A DNA stretch of 42,306 bases, from NCBI GenBank assembly GCA_017744415.1, contig JAGIBJ010000046.1, forward strand, positions 1 through 42,306, in the 5' to 3' direction. Below are positions 25,291 through 33,417 of this stretch, in pieces. The position numbers and the translations under genes are program-made. The stretch comes from Solirubrobacteraceae bacterium. Its GTDB lineage: Bacteria; Actinomycetota; Thermoleophilia; Solirubrobacterales; Solirubrobacteraceae. Within the stretch, counting starts at the first letter, position 1, and each line of letters begins with the position of its first letter. The notes under the pieces were generated by a model that was given only the letters and a program-made list of their open reading frames with translations, had not been told where the DNA came from and made no database searches.

Positions 25291-25565
25291 AGATCCGCGC
25301 CGCGATGCCGGCGCGCATGCGGGTCGCAGATCCGCGATGCATCGCCTTGAGCGGGCCTTCTGGTACCCACGGGCCCGCCCGTGACCATGCGGAATCGGGC
25401 GTTCGTCGAGCGCGCGCGTGCCGGTCGAAAGTCACACTAGGCACGAGCGGTTTCGGTGCTGTAAGTTCCAGCGCTGTAACCGAACGGGTGTCCCGCGGGC
25501 CTCAGCCGCGGTGTCGCACGGTCGATCTACAAGCGTGAGCGAATGAGCACCCTGGAGACTTCGCG
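25291..25565. promoter_or_regulatory. Upstream region of the membrane protein/esterase pair
   Basis: This gene-free stretch holds a second inverted repeat (CACGGGC/GCCCGTG, 25368-25383) and, closer to the next start, two direct copies of GCTGTAA at 25458 and 25473, 15 bases apart. The first is part of TGTAAGTT (25460-25467), whose TAAGTT could be a -10 box although no good -35 is seen. The same TGTAAGTT occurs before the monooxygenase gene at 30052. Confidence 0.35.
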
Positions 25566-27470
25566 ATGAGCAGCAGCATCCTGGCCGCCGCCGCACCTGC
25601 GGCTGGAGACGGCGCACCGCTCTGGCAGCTCGCCGTCCTGACGGCGTTCATCAGCGCTGTGGCCGGCGGCATGGCGAGCATGTCGATGGCCTACCGCGCC
25701 GGCCGCGCGCCCCGCCTGCGCAAGCTCGTCGGCGGCGTCGAGGCGCTCGTCGGCCTCCCCGGCTGGGCGGCCGTCCCCGGCTTCGCGACCATCGGCTGTG
25801 CGCTGATGATCATCACGTCGGCCACCTGGGACATCGGACTGCACATCGACGTCGGCCGCGACTCCGGCCCGCTCGGCACCGCGGCGCACTACCCGCTCCT
25901 CTTCGGCCTCCTCGGCGTCTTCCTCATGGGCATCCTCGCCATCGGTCTCGCCCCGCGCGAGCGCCGCAAGACCAGCCCGGTGGCCATCAACCTCCCCGGC
26001 CTCGGGCTCGTGCCCGCCGCCGCAGTGCTGCTGCTCGCCGGCTCGGCGTTCGGCATGGCCGCGTTCCCGCTCGACGACCTCTGGCACCGCCTGTTCGGTC
26101 AGGACGTCACCCTCTGGGGCCCGACGCACGTCATGATCATCGGCGGCACGATCAGCGGCGGCATCGGCGGCGCGCTGCTCCTCATCGAGGGTGCGCTGTC
26201 GGCGGGCGTCAACCCGTTTGCCGGCGGCACCGGCACCAAGTCGCGCGCCGCGCGCATCCTGCCGGTGCTGCTCGCCGGCATCTGGCTCTACTTCTGGACC
26301 GCCACCATGGACGAGTTCAACTGGGGCGTGCCGCAGTACCGCGAGGTGTGGCAGCCGATGCTCTTGGCGTTCGGCGCCGCGCAGACGTTCGTCATCGCGC
26401 GCCTGCTCATCGGCAAGGGCGGCAGCTTCGCCGCGCTCGCCGTCTGGCTCCCCGTGCAGGTGATCACGAGCCTCGTGATCGGCGGCCCGCTCAAGGTCAC
26501 GATGCCGACCACGCCGCTGTTCATCGTCGAGGCAGTCGTCGTCGAAGCGATCGGGCTCACCGTCCTCTCGCGCCGCCCGATGTCGTTCGGCGTGGCCGCA
26601 GGCGTCGGCGTGGGCACGATCGGCTTCGCCGCCAACTACCTCTGGACCAACATCGCCTACCCGCTGCCGTGGACCCCGGCGATCATCGCCGAGGGCCTCC
26701 CGATGGCCTTCGTCGCGGCACTCGCCGGCGGCGCGCTCGGCGCAGCGATGGCGACGGCCCTGCGCGGCGAGCTGCTTCCTGGTCGCCGCTCGCTCGGCGT
26801 CGCCGCCCTCGCGGTCTTCACCTTCATCGCGCTCGGCGTGAACGCGTCCATCACTGACCGCAACCCGCTCACGGCGACCCTCGCGGTCACCAATGTGCGC
26901 ATGGGCCCCACGCCCAACCACGACGAGCCGCACAAGGTCGGCGACGTCACGGTCAGCCTGTCGGATCCATCGCGCGCGAAGGACGCCAATTGGTTCTACG
27001 TCTTGGGCTGGCAGGGTGACGGCCGCTACCTCAACCACCTCGTCCAGCAGCCCGACGGCTCGTGGAAGACCACCCAGCCCGTGCCGCTCGACGGCAAGTG
27101 GAAGACCATGGTGCGCCTGCACAAGGGCCGCGACATGATGACCGTCGCCGTGCGGTTCCCGTCCGACGAGGCCGTCGGGTTCCCGGGCATCGCCGTCCCG
27201 ACCGCCACGCCGATGCAGCGCGACTTCATGAGCGACACCAAGCTCCTGCAGATCGAGCGCAAGGACGACGTCCCTTCGTGGGCGTGGACAACCGCCACGA
27301 TCGCCGTGCTCAGCACGAATCTGCTTATGGTGCTCCTCATGGGCCTCGTCTCGACACGCCTGGGCCGCATCCGCCGCTCGGGGCAGACGGTCGACACGCC
27401 GAACGGCCTGCTGGTCGACGGCGCCGAGAAGGCGCTCGGCGCCCTGGGTCTCGCGCACCCGGCACGCTGA
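25566..27470 (+). CDS. Polytopic membrane protein of unknown function
   Basis: A 634-residue protein with about ten hydrophobic helices in the first 425 residues, a hydrophilic domain (about 425-570, containing the tryptophan-rich WFYVLGWQGDGRYLNHL and QPDGSWKTTQPVPLDGKWK), and a last helix near 575-597 followed by a basic tail. Histidines in membrane-edge positions (LWHRLFGQ, WGPTHVMIIGG, AAHYPLLFG) could bind a metal or cofactor, but no known motif is recognised. GGAG lies about 10 bases before the ATG. Its TGA overlaps the ATG of the esterase gene, so the two are co-translated and probably work together. Function is left open. Confidence 0.8.
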   Translation: MSSSILAAAAPAAGDGAPLWQLAVLTAFISAVAGGMASMSMAYRAGRAPRLRKLVGGVEALVGLPGWAAVPGFATIGCALMIITSATWDIGLHIDVGRDSGPLGTAAHYPLLFGLLGVFLMGILAIGLAPRERRKTSPVAINLPGLGLVPAAAVLLLAGSAFGMAAFPLDDLWHRLFGQDVTLWGPTHVMIIGGTISGGIGGALLLIEGALSAGVNPFAGGTGTKSRAARILPVLLAGIWLYFWTATMDEFNWGVPQYREVWQPMLLAFGAAQTFVIARLLIGKGGSFAALAVWLPVQVITSLVIGGPLKVTMPTTPLFIVEAVVVEAIGLTVLSRRPMSFGVAAGVGVGTIGFAANYLWTNIAYPLPWTPAIIAEGLPMAFVAALAGGALGAAMATALRGELLPGRRSLGVAALAVFTFIALGVNASITDRNPLTATLAVTNVRMGPTPNHDEPHKVGDVTVSLSDPSRAKDANWFYVLGWQGDGRYLNHLVQQPDGSWKTTQPVPLDGKWKTMVRLHKGRDMMTVAVRFPSDEAVGFPGIAVPTATPMQRDFMSDTKLLQIERKDDVPSWAWTTATIAVLSTNLLMVLLMGLVSTRLGRIRRSGQTVDTPNGLLVDGAEKALGALGLAHPAR

Positions 27471-28729
27471 TGGCCGGCTGGCTCCTCGCGCTGCTGGGAC
27501 TCGTCAGCCTCGGCATCGCCGCCAACGCGCGGTGGCCGCGGCAGACGCTGCCCGCGCTGATCCCGAGTTGGGCGCTCGCGATGGCGGCGGTCGAATTCGC
27601 CATCCACCTCACCGCCATCGGCCTGATCGTGGTGGTGGTGCTCGTCGCCTCCGGTGCGCTGCAGTCGCCGATCGGCGACGTCGGGCTGGTGCTCTGGCTC
27701 GCGGCGGCCGCCGCGGCGATCCCGTGGGGACGCTCGAGCCTGCGCACCCGCCTCGATGTGGAGGGTCGCCCGGCAGAGCTCGACCTCGACGCCGACGACG
27801 CCCCCAGCTTCCCGCGGCTCCAGATCGTCTTCCCGCTGCTTGCGCCGTGGCGGCGCGGTGTGCGGCATGAGCGTGGCAAGGTGTTCGCGCGCGTGGGTGA
27901 CGACGGCCGCGAGCTCAAGCTCGACGTGTTCCGCCCCGCGAAGGATCCGGGCCGCCGGCTGCCGGCGATCATCCACATCCACGGCGGCGCGTGGTACTTC
28001 GGCTCGCGCCACGAGCAGGGCCTGCCGCTGCTCAACCACCTCGCCGCCAACGGTTGGATCGGCATCAACATCGACTACCGCCTCAGCCCGAAGGCGACGA
28101 TGCCCGAGCACATCCACGACTGCAAACGCGCGATCGCCTGGGTGCGCGAGCACGCCGACGAGCTCGGCATCGACGCATCGTTCATCGCGATCACCGGTGG
28201 GTCGGCCGGCGGCCATCTCGCCTCGCTGTGCGCGCTCACTCCCAACGATCCCCGCCTGCAGCCCGGCTTCGAGCGGGCCGACACGCACGTCGACGCATGC
28301 GTCTCGTTCTACGGCGTCTACGACCTCAGCGACCCTGGCGAGCGGCAGATCCCCGCGCTGCGCCGGCTCGTCGAGAAGATCGTCTTCAAGACGACCGTGG
28401 CTGAGAACCACGACCTCTTCAAGCTCACCTCGCCGATGGAGCACCTGCGCCGCGACGCCGTCCCGTTCTTCGTCATCCACGGCGACGGCGACACGCTCGT
28501 GCCCGTCGCCGAGAGCCGCGACTTCGTTGCCGCGCTGCGCGACGCCAGCGACCACGTCGTGCTCTACGCCGAGATGCCCGGCGGCCAGCATGCCTTCGAC
28601 ATGCTCCCCACCTGGCGCTCCGTGCCCGTGATCCGCGCCGCCGAGCGCTTCCTCGCGGCCACCTACGCCACCCGCTTCGGCACCCACGGCGAGACCGAAG
28701 ACGCGGTCGAGCGGCACGTCACGGCGTAG
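27470..28729 (+). CDS. Membrane-anchored alpha/beta hydrolase (HSL-type esterase)
   Basis: A 419-residue carboxylesterase-like hydrolase. Two or three N-terminal hydrophobic helices (about 1-92) anchor the catalytic domain. This shows the oxyanion motif HIHGGAWYFGS, the nucleophile S245 in ITGGSAGGHLAS, an acid in HGDGDTLVP (about 344) and H374 in GGQHAFDM, as in the hormone-sensitive-lipase family. Typical soluble members are about 310 residues, so the N-terminal membrane part is the notable addition. The ATG overlaps the upstream membrane-protein stop (TGATG). Substrate unknown; short or medium-chain esters are a reasonable guess. Confidence 0.9.
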   Translation: MAGWLLALLGLVSLGIAANARWPRQTLPALIPSWALAMAAVEFAIHLTAIGLIVVVVLVASGALQSPIGDVGLVLWLAAAAAAIPWGRSSLRTRLDVEGRPAELDLDADDAPSFPRLQIVFPLLAPWRRGVRHERGKVFARVGDDGRELKLDVFRPAKDPGRRLPAIIHIHGGAWYFGSRHEQGLPLLNHLAANGWIGINIDYRLSPKATMPEHIHDCKRAIAWVREHADELGIDASFIAITGGSAGGHLASLCALTPNDPRLQPGFERADTHVDACVSFYGVYDLSDPGERQIPALRRLVEKIVFKTTVAENHDLFKLTSPMEHLRRDAVPFFVIHGDGDTLVPVAESRDFVAALRDASDHVVLYAEMPGGQHAFDMLPTWRSVPVIRAAERFLAATYATRFGTHGETEDAVERHVTA

Positions 28730-28787
28730 CGGGCGCTGAGCGAGTCTGTTGGCGAGGTGTGCCTGAGCCGACGGCCGGTTGGCGCCG

Positions 28788-28834
28788 AAGCTCCAACATT
28801 CCTGGGCTCTGAGGGCCGGGGGATGTTGGAGCTT
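28788..28834. repeat. 47-base palindromic repeat, copy 1
   Basis: The arms begin AAGCTCCAACAT and end ATGTTGGAGCTT around a loop containing GGGCTCTGAGGGC. It differs from copy 2 at only two positions (45/47 identical). Both changes keep or weaken pairing to G-U rather than breaking it. It lies 58 bases after the esterase stop and may also act as a terminator. Confidence 0.85.
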
Positions 28835-28850
28835 TGTACGCCGGTGGGGG

Positions 28851-28897
28851 AAGCTCCAACATCCCTGGGCTCTGAGGGCTGGGGGATGTTGGAGCTT
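28851..28897. repeat. 47-base palindromic repeat, copy 2
   Basis: The second copy of the hairpin is 63 bases downstream of the first and in the same orientation, with stem AAGCTCCAACATCCC / GGGATGTTGGAGCTT fully paired. Two near-identical palindromes in tandem are characteristic of REP/BIME-like dispersed elements. Confidence 0.85.
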
Positions 28898-28951
28898 CCG
28901 CACTCGGGCGGCCGCTCGTGATGGCCCGCGGCGTTGCGCGGGACGAGTTGA

Positions 28952-29821
28952 TCAGGTGCCGGCTTCGCGGCCGAGCATCAGCGTCGTGACGATCGCCTCG
29001 TAGACGGCCTCGCCCGGGCCGCCCTCGGCCTGGCGCACGTTGCGGTGCTCGTGGATTGCGAGCTGCACGGCTTCGTCGCCCGCGGTGTGGTCGCCGCCGA
29101 CGAGCCAGAAGGTGCCGACGGAGGCGGCCATGCCAACGTCCTCGGCGGAGTCGCCCACGGCGATGGTGTCTTCCAGGGCGTAGCCGCGGATGCGGCGGTG
29201 GCGCGCGACGGCCGCGGCCTTGCTCACCGACTCCGGCGCCAGGTGATAGGCGCGGACGGTGAGATCGTCATCCAGGCCCCAGTCGGACTGGCGGGTGGTG
29301 AGGCCGGTGCCGCCCTTCGCGAGCCCGCCGAGGTAGCCGTTGTCGATCAGACGCAGATCCGCGGAGCCGTTGTCGTCGAGCAGCTGCTGGGCCTCTCCGA
29401 CGTCGACGTCGCCGCGGAAGAGCACGCTCACCTCGCGCCCGGTGTGCCACGGCGTGTGCAGCTCGAGTCGGCCCGGGAACGCGCGCATGAGCAGTTCGAT
29501 CACGCCGCGGCTGACGATCTGGTCGTAGACGCTCTGGTCGTCCTCGGGCTGCAGCTCGCCCGTCTGCCAGTAGTCCTCACCGTCGATGACGAGCCCGCCA
29601 CCGATCTCGAAGCCGTACGCGGTGCAGCCCATCGCGCGGGCCGGCTCGCGTACCGTGTCGCGTCGGCGGCCGCTCACGGGCACCACCTCGATCCCGGCCC
29701 GGTGGGCCGCCTCGAGCGCGCGCGCCCCCATCAGGCTCACGTTGCCCTCGGCATCGTGGAGGAGCGAGCCGCCCCGGCCGACCAGGGTCCCGTCGAGGTC
29801 GACGTACACGCAGCGCAGCAC
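28952..29821 (-). CDS. HAD-superfamily phosphatase (Cof/type IIB-like)
   Basis: A 289-residue hydrolase. The nucleophile motif is YVDLDGTLVG (D8/D10 region), motif II is VVPVSGRRRDT, motif III is the lysine in ESVSKAAAV and motif IV is IAVGDSAEDVGMA; a cap domain sits between motifs II and III (about 75-200). This layout fits the Cof-type or sugar-phosphatase group, which dephosphorylate sugar phosphates and similar small molecules; the substrate is unknown. It is divergent from the monooxygenase gene. ATG at 29821 starts immediately before motif I. Confidence 0.88.
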   Translation of the reverse strand: MLRCVYVDLDGTLVGRGGSLLHDAEGNVSLMGARALEAAHRAGIEVVPVSGRRRDTVREPARAMGCTAYGFEIGGGLVIDGEDYWQTGELQPEDDQSVYDQIVSRGVIELLMRAFPGRLELHTPWHTGREVSVLFRGDVDVGEAQQLLDDNGSADLRLIDNGYLGGLAKGGTGLTTRQSDWGLDDDLTVRAYHLAPESVSKAAAVARHRRIRGYALEDTIAVGDSAEDVGMAASVGTFWLVGGDHTAGDEAVQLAIHEHRNVRQAEGGPGEAVYEAIVTTLMLGREAGT

Positions 29822-30006
29822 CGCCCGGACGTTAGCGGGCGGATTCCGACGCGGGCCGCCAGGTCACCCAGCTCGGCTCACGGTCGCTGCGATCAAACCC
29901 ATCGCCGCGAGGGGTTTGGGGCGGGCCGGGGACGACACGTGTCCCATGTGCCGCCCCGGCTCGCGGGCCCCAGAGGGGCGCCACCGATCGGCCTGTCACC
30001 CGACCA

Positions 30007-30026
30007 GTGGTAGCAATCATTACCAC
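30007..30026 (+). promoter_or_regulatory. Operator-like inverted repeat upstream of the monooxygenase
   Basis: GTGGTAGCAATCATTACCAC consists of 6-base arms (GTGGTA/TACCAC) around 8 bases, a shape typical of a dimeric repressor site. It ends 4 bases before the putative -35 box. The regulator is not identified in this window. Confidence 0.4.
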
Positions 30027-30030
30027 ACCC

Positions 30031-30059
30031 TGGACAGCACGGCTACGGGTGTGTAAGTT
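30031..30059 (+). promoter_or_regulatory. Putative sigma-70-type promoter of the monooxygenase gene
   Basis: TGGACA (30031-30036), a 17-base spacer and TAAGTT (30054-30059) match a housekeeping promoter reasonably. The -10 lies inside GTAAGTTAC, itself a 9-base palindrome. It is about 65 bases before the ATG. Confidence 0.42.
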
Positions 30060-30124
30060 ACTCCCCCGTAGCTTCGCTCCGGCAGTCCATCGCCTGCCGC
30101 CCATGTCCCCGGGGGGAAACCGTC

Positions 30125-31681
30125 ATGACGACCACCGATGCCAGTCCGGCTGAGGGCACGACGCCTGATCAGGTGCGCGACGCGCGCGTGCTGATCGTGG
30201 GAGCGGGCGTGTCCGGGATGACGGCCGCGATCGCGCTGCAGAAGGCCGGCGTGCGCGACGACGAGGTGCTGATCGTCGACGCGGGCGACGAGGTCGGTGG
30301 CACCTGGCGAGACAACACCTACCCCGGCTGCGCGTGCGACGTGCCGTCGATCCTCTACTCGTTCTCGTTCGCGCAGAACCCGGACTGGAGCCGGCAGTTC
30401 GCGCGGCAGCCCGAGATCCAGGAGTACGTGCGCGGCGTCGCAAAGCGGTTCGGCCTCGATCGCCGGGTCGAGTTCGGGGTGCGTGCCGGAGCCGGCCGCT
30501 GGGACGACGACGCGCAGCGGTGGATCGTCGAGACGAGCGCGGGCACCGTGCGCGCGCAGTTCGTCGTCGCCGCTGCCGGGCCGCTCTACGAGCCGAAGCT
30601 GCCCGAGGTCGACGGCATCGAGCGCTTCGCCGGCGACATCTTCCACTCCTCGCGCTGGGACCACTCGGTGTCGCTCGAGGGCAAGAACGTCGTGGTCGTC
30701 GGCACGGGCGCGTCGGCGATCCAGCTCGTCCCGAAGATCCAGCCGATCGTCGGCAAGCTCACGCTCCTGCAGCGCACGCCCTCGTGGGTGCTGCCGCGCC
30801 CCGATCGCAAGATCCCGAAGATCGAGCGCTGGCTCTACCGCCGCGTGCCGGGGCTTCAGAACTTCGTCCGCCAGTGCTTCCGGGTCGTCCTGGAGGGCCA
30901 GCAGCTCGGCCAGCGTCACCCGCGGGTGATGCAGCAGGCGCAGAAGCTCGGCCTCTGGAACCTGCGCCGGCAGGTGAAGGACCCGGTGCTCCGCAAGGCG
31001 CTCACGCCGCAGTTCACGCTCGGTTGCAAGCGCCTGATGATGAGCAACACGTACTACCCGGCGCTCGTGGCACCGAATGCGACCGTGGTGCCGCACGCAC
31101 TCACGGAGATTCGCGAGCGCTCGATCGTCGCCGCCGATGGCACCGAGCATCCGGCCGACGTGATCGTCTTCGCCACCGGCTTCCACGTCACCGATCCGCC
31201 GATCGCCGGCCAGGTGAAGGGCCGCTCGGGCAACTCGCTCAGCGATTCGTGGGGCGAGTCGCCGCAGGCCTACCTCGGCACCGTCGCGCCCGATGTGCCG
31301 AACTCGTTCCTGATGGTCGGGCCGAACCTCGGCAACGGCCACACGTCGATCTTCCTGCCGGTCGAAGCGCAGGCGAAGTGGATCGCGCAGGCCGTCACCA
31401 CCGCGCAGCGCGAGGGCATCGAGGCGCTCGAGGTGAAGTGGGACGTGCACCAGCGGTGGAACGCCGCCGTGCAGGCAGGCCTCCGCAACACCGTCTGGAA
31501 CGCCGGCGGTTGCGCGAGCTACTACCTCGACGCCTCGGGCCGCAACTCGACGATCTACCCATGGACCACCTACGACCTCGACCGCCGCATGAAGCGCTTC
31601 GACCTTGCTGACTTCAACACGAGCCGCGCGGGCGAGCATCTGCCCGAGCTGCCGGTGCGCCTACCGGCGACCGTCGGTTAG
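30125..31681 (+). CDS. Flavin-containing monooxygenase, Baeyer-Villiger type
   Basis: Uses NAD(P)H, FAD and O2 to insert oxygen into a substrate; Baeyer-Villiger members turn ketones into esters or lactones. The 518-residue protein has the FAD motif VLIVGAGVSGM (about 22-32), GGTWRDNTYPGCACDVPSI typical of this class, the BVMO fingerprint FAGDIFHSSRWD (168-179) and the NADPH motif VVVVGTGASAIQ. ATGF (FATGFHV) marks the C-terminal linker to the FAD fold. The start at 30125 has GGGGGGAAA about 10 bases upstream. An operator-like repeat and promoter lie upstream. Substrate unknown; steroid or other alicyclic ketones are common for relatives. Confidence 0.93.
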   Translation: MTTTDASPAEGTTPDQVRDARVLIVGAGVSGMTAAIALQKAGVRDDEVLIVDAGDEVGGTWRDNTYPGCACDVPSILYSFSFAQNPDWSRQFARQPEIQEYVRGVAKRFGLDRRVEFGVRAGAGRWDDDAQRWIVETSAGTVRAQFVVAAAGPLYEPKLPEVDGIERFAGDIFHSSRWDHSVSLEGKNVVVVGTGASAIQLVPKIQPIVGKLTLLQRTPSWVLPRPDRKIPKIERWLYRRVPGLQNFVRQCFRVVLEGQQLGQRHPRVMQQAQKLGLWNLRRQVKDPVLRKALTPQFTLGCKRLMMSNTYYPALVAPNATVVPHALTEIRERSIVAADGTEHPADVIVFATGFHVTDPPIAGQVKGRSGNSLSDSWGESPQAYLGTVAPDVPNSFLMVGPNLGNGHTSIFLPVEAQAKWIAQAVTTAQREGIEALEVKWDVHQRWNAAVQAGLRNTVWNAGGCASYYLDASGRNSTIYPWTTYDLDRRMKRFDLADFNTSRAGEHLPELPVRLPATVG

Positions 31682-31693
31682 TCGCGCCGCGAA

Positions 31694-31736
31694 ACGCGTC
31701 GGGACGGCGGGTCGACCCCGCCGCCCCCGGACGCGT
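31694..31736. terminator. Bidirectional terminator between convergent genes
   Basis: A nested hairpin: outer arms ACGCGTC (31694-31700) / GACGCGT (31730-31736) and inner arms CGGCGGG (31705-31711) / CCCGCCG (31717-31723) with a 5-base loop. It lies between the monooxygenase stop (31681) and the protease stop (31742), which face each other. Confidence 0.65.
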
Positions 31737-31741
31737 CCTCG

Positions 31742-33166
31742 TCAGGCCGTGTAGATCACCATGCCCCAGTTGTAGACGAGCTCGTACACCGGAGACACGT
31801 AGTTGTAGTTCGGCGAGCCGTTGGGCCGGTAGCCGCCGCACTGGTTCGTGACGTAGAACGCGGAGTTCACGCCCACGGCGGTCTCGCTCGCTGCGAGCGT
31901 CGTGGGGCCGCCGCTATCGCCGTGATTCAGGCACGATCCCCACATCTCGATCTGGTGCTGGACGTAGTGCGTGCTGCCGTCGGAGTCGAGAATCGCCCCG
32001 TTCGTGTCGCCGTTGGTGACGTAGCCGCAGCTCGACCCGGTCGTCGCCCCGTTCATGCACATCCAGGTGCCGACCGCTGGCGGTCCGAGCTGGACCCAGT
32101 GGACGGTGCTCAGTCCACCTGATCCCCAGTTGAAGTAACCGGGATAGACGCCGACGGGGCCGCCGAGTGTCATTCCAATTACCGCCACATCACCGGTTCC
32201 ATTGCCTGGCGCAGTTGGTCCACCGTACGAATATGAGCCGGTGACACCGACACCCGTCCACCATCCCTGCAATGGATTGACGGTCAGCACGCCGGTTTGG
32301 TAGGCGAGGCCGTAGTTGCAGTGACCGGCGGTGAGCTGGTGCGGCCATGGCGACCCCGACCAGCCCGCATAGAATCCGGCGGTGCAGGCCTTCGTGCCGG
32401 CTTGGTAGTACGGACCGCCGACCCACGTGTCGCAGATGCGGAGCGGCGAGGGCGGGGTCGGGCCCGTCCATGTCGCGCAGGTGACACCGGGTGTGGCTGG
32501 TTCGACGATCTCCGTTTCGACGTTCACCGAGGGGCCGCCGGGAAGGTCGGCGACCTCGCGTCGCAGCGCGGCGAGCTCGGTGGCGAACTTCTTCTGATCG
32601 TCTCCGGAGAGCGTCACCTCGACGCCCTTGGGGTCGCTTCCGATCTTCGCGTTGATCTTCGATGCCGCCGCCCAGTCCTCGGCGCGCTTCACGGCCGCAG
32701 CCATTGACGGCCGAGGCGCCGAGACCGACTCGCTGCGGTAGGCGGAACCGAGTCCGAGCCCGGCCATCGTGTTCTTCAGTTCGGAGGGGTCGACCTTGTC
32801 GGTGGCGTAGACGACCCATTCACCTGCGTCGTTGTCGAACTCGATGTCGGCGAGGCCGTCTCCCAGGCGCTCCACGAGTGCGAGTTCGAGATTCGGCACC
32901 AGGCTCTGGCGGACCAAGCTTTCGGTCGCCTGCGCCTCCGACTTCCCGAACTGTCGCTCGTACGACGCAATGGCGTACGGCTTGATGGCCGCGCGCGCTT
33001 CGTCGCGGGACACGCGACCGGCGATCTGCTGCTTCACGTATTCCTGGTTGACCGGCCGGGCCGAGTCAGGCGAGGCCAGCCCGGGGGCCGCCCAGGCTGA
33101 TGTTGTTACTGCACACAGCGCAGCGACGGCGCCGCAGGCAGCGCCGAGGAAGCGGGTTCGATTCAT
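31742..33166 (-). CDS. Secreted S1-family serine protease with propeptide (alpha-lytic/streptogrisin-like)
   Basis: An exported protease of 474 residues. A signal peptide (1-27, ending AWAA) is followed by a propeptide (about 30-225) with the features of the alpha-lytic pro region (LGDGLADIEFDNDAGEWVVYAT) that folds the enzyme. The mature domain begins near VTCATWTG. The triad is H282 in LTAGHC, D326 in GTGDVAVIG and S418 in NHGDSGGP. Cysteine pairs (230/245, 261/283, 370/380 and others) suggest disulfides. It is convergent with the monooxygenase gene. ATG at 33166 follows a small palindrome in the leader. Likely extracellular protein degradation. Confidence 0.92.
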   Translation of the reverse strand: MNRTRFLGAACGAVAALCAVTTSAWAAPGLASPDSARPVNQEYVKQQIAGRVSRDEARAAIKPYAIASYERQFGKSEAQATESLVRQSLVPNLELALVERLGDGLADIEFDNDAGEWVVYATDKVDPSELKNTMAGLGLGSAYRSESVSAPRPSMAAAVKRAEDWAAASKINAKIGSDPKGVEVTLSGDDQKKFATELAALRREVADLPGGPSVNVETEIVEPATPGVTCATWTGPTPPSPLRICDTWVGGPYYQAGTKACTAGFYAGWSGSPWPHQLTAGHCNYGLAYQTGVLTVNPLQGWWTGVGVTGSYSYGGPTAPGNGTGDVAVIGMTLGGPVGVYPGYFNWGSGGLSTVHWVQLGPPAVGTWMCMNGATTGSSCGYVTNGDTNGAILDSDGSTHYVQHQIEMWGSCLNHGDSGGPTTLAASETAVGVNSAFYVTNQCGGYRPNGSPNYNYVSPVYELVYNWGMVIYTA

Positions 33167-33188
33167 GGGTTACCTCGAGAGACACGCA

Positions 33189-33204
33189 ACCGACAGGTGT
33201 CGGT
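33189..33204 (-). promoter_or_regulatory. Palindrome upstream of the protease start
   Basis: ACCGACA and TGTCGGT, 7-base arms separated by GG, lie 23-38 bases upstream of the protease ATG. It could be a repressor operator or a leader hairpin. No partner regulator is nearby. Confidence 0.3.
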
Positions 33205-33417
33205 ACGTGGATGGTCATTTCGGGTGGGTGTGTGCACAGCACTACCACTATGAGTTGAGTGTGCCTGCGCCAGTTCTGTGTTTGTTGGACTGGTTGCTGT
33301 TCGCCGTACGATCAGCAAGAAGTTGGTGGTGATCCGTGAGGCGCGGCCGCCGCTCGGTACGGCCGGCCTGGGCGTGCGTTGGCCGCGGAGGCGGTGGCGC
33401 CCGTAGGCTGATTCCCG

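Larger units (their letters stand above)
29822..30124. promoter_or_regulatory. Divergent intergenic region, HAD phosphatase / monooxygenase
   Basis: Gene-free. It contains an inverted repeat CAAACCC/GGGTTTG (29894-29918), a perfect palindrome GACACGTGTC (29934-29943), the operator-like repeat at 30007 and the promoter at 30031. No RNA gene is seen. Confidence 0.4.

Noticed and set aside
28788-28897. Possible CRISPR array
   Set aside because: Only two copies with a 16-base gap and strong internal palindromes; no spacer series and no cas genes.
27026-28903. A minus-strand frame whose first codons read through both hairpin repeats (KLQHPPALRAQ.CWSF twice)
   Set aside because: The repeated peptide is only the translation of the palindromic repeats, and the rest is antisense to the esterase.
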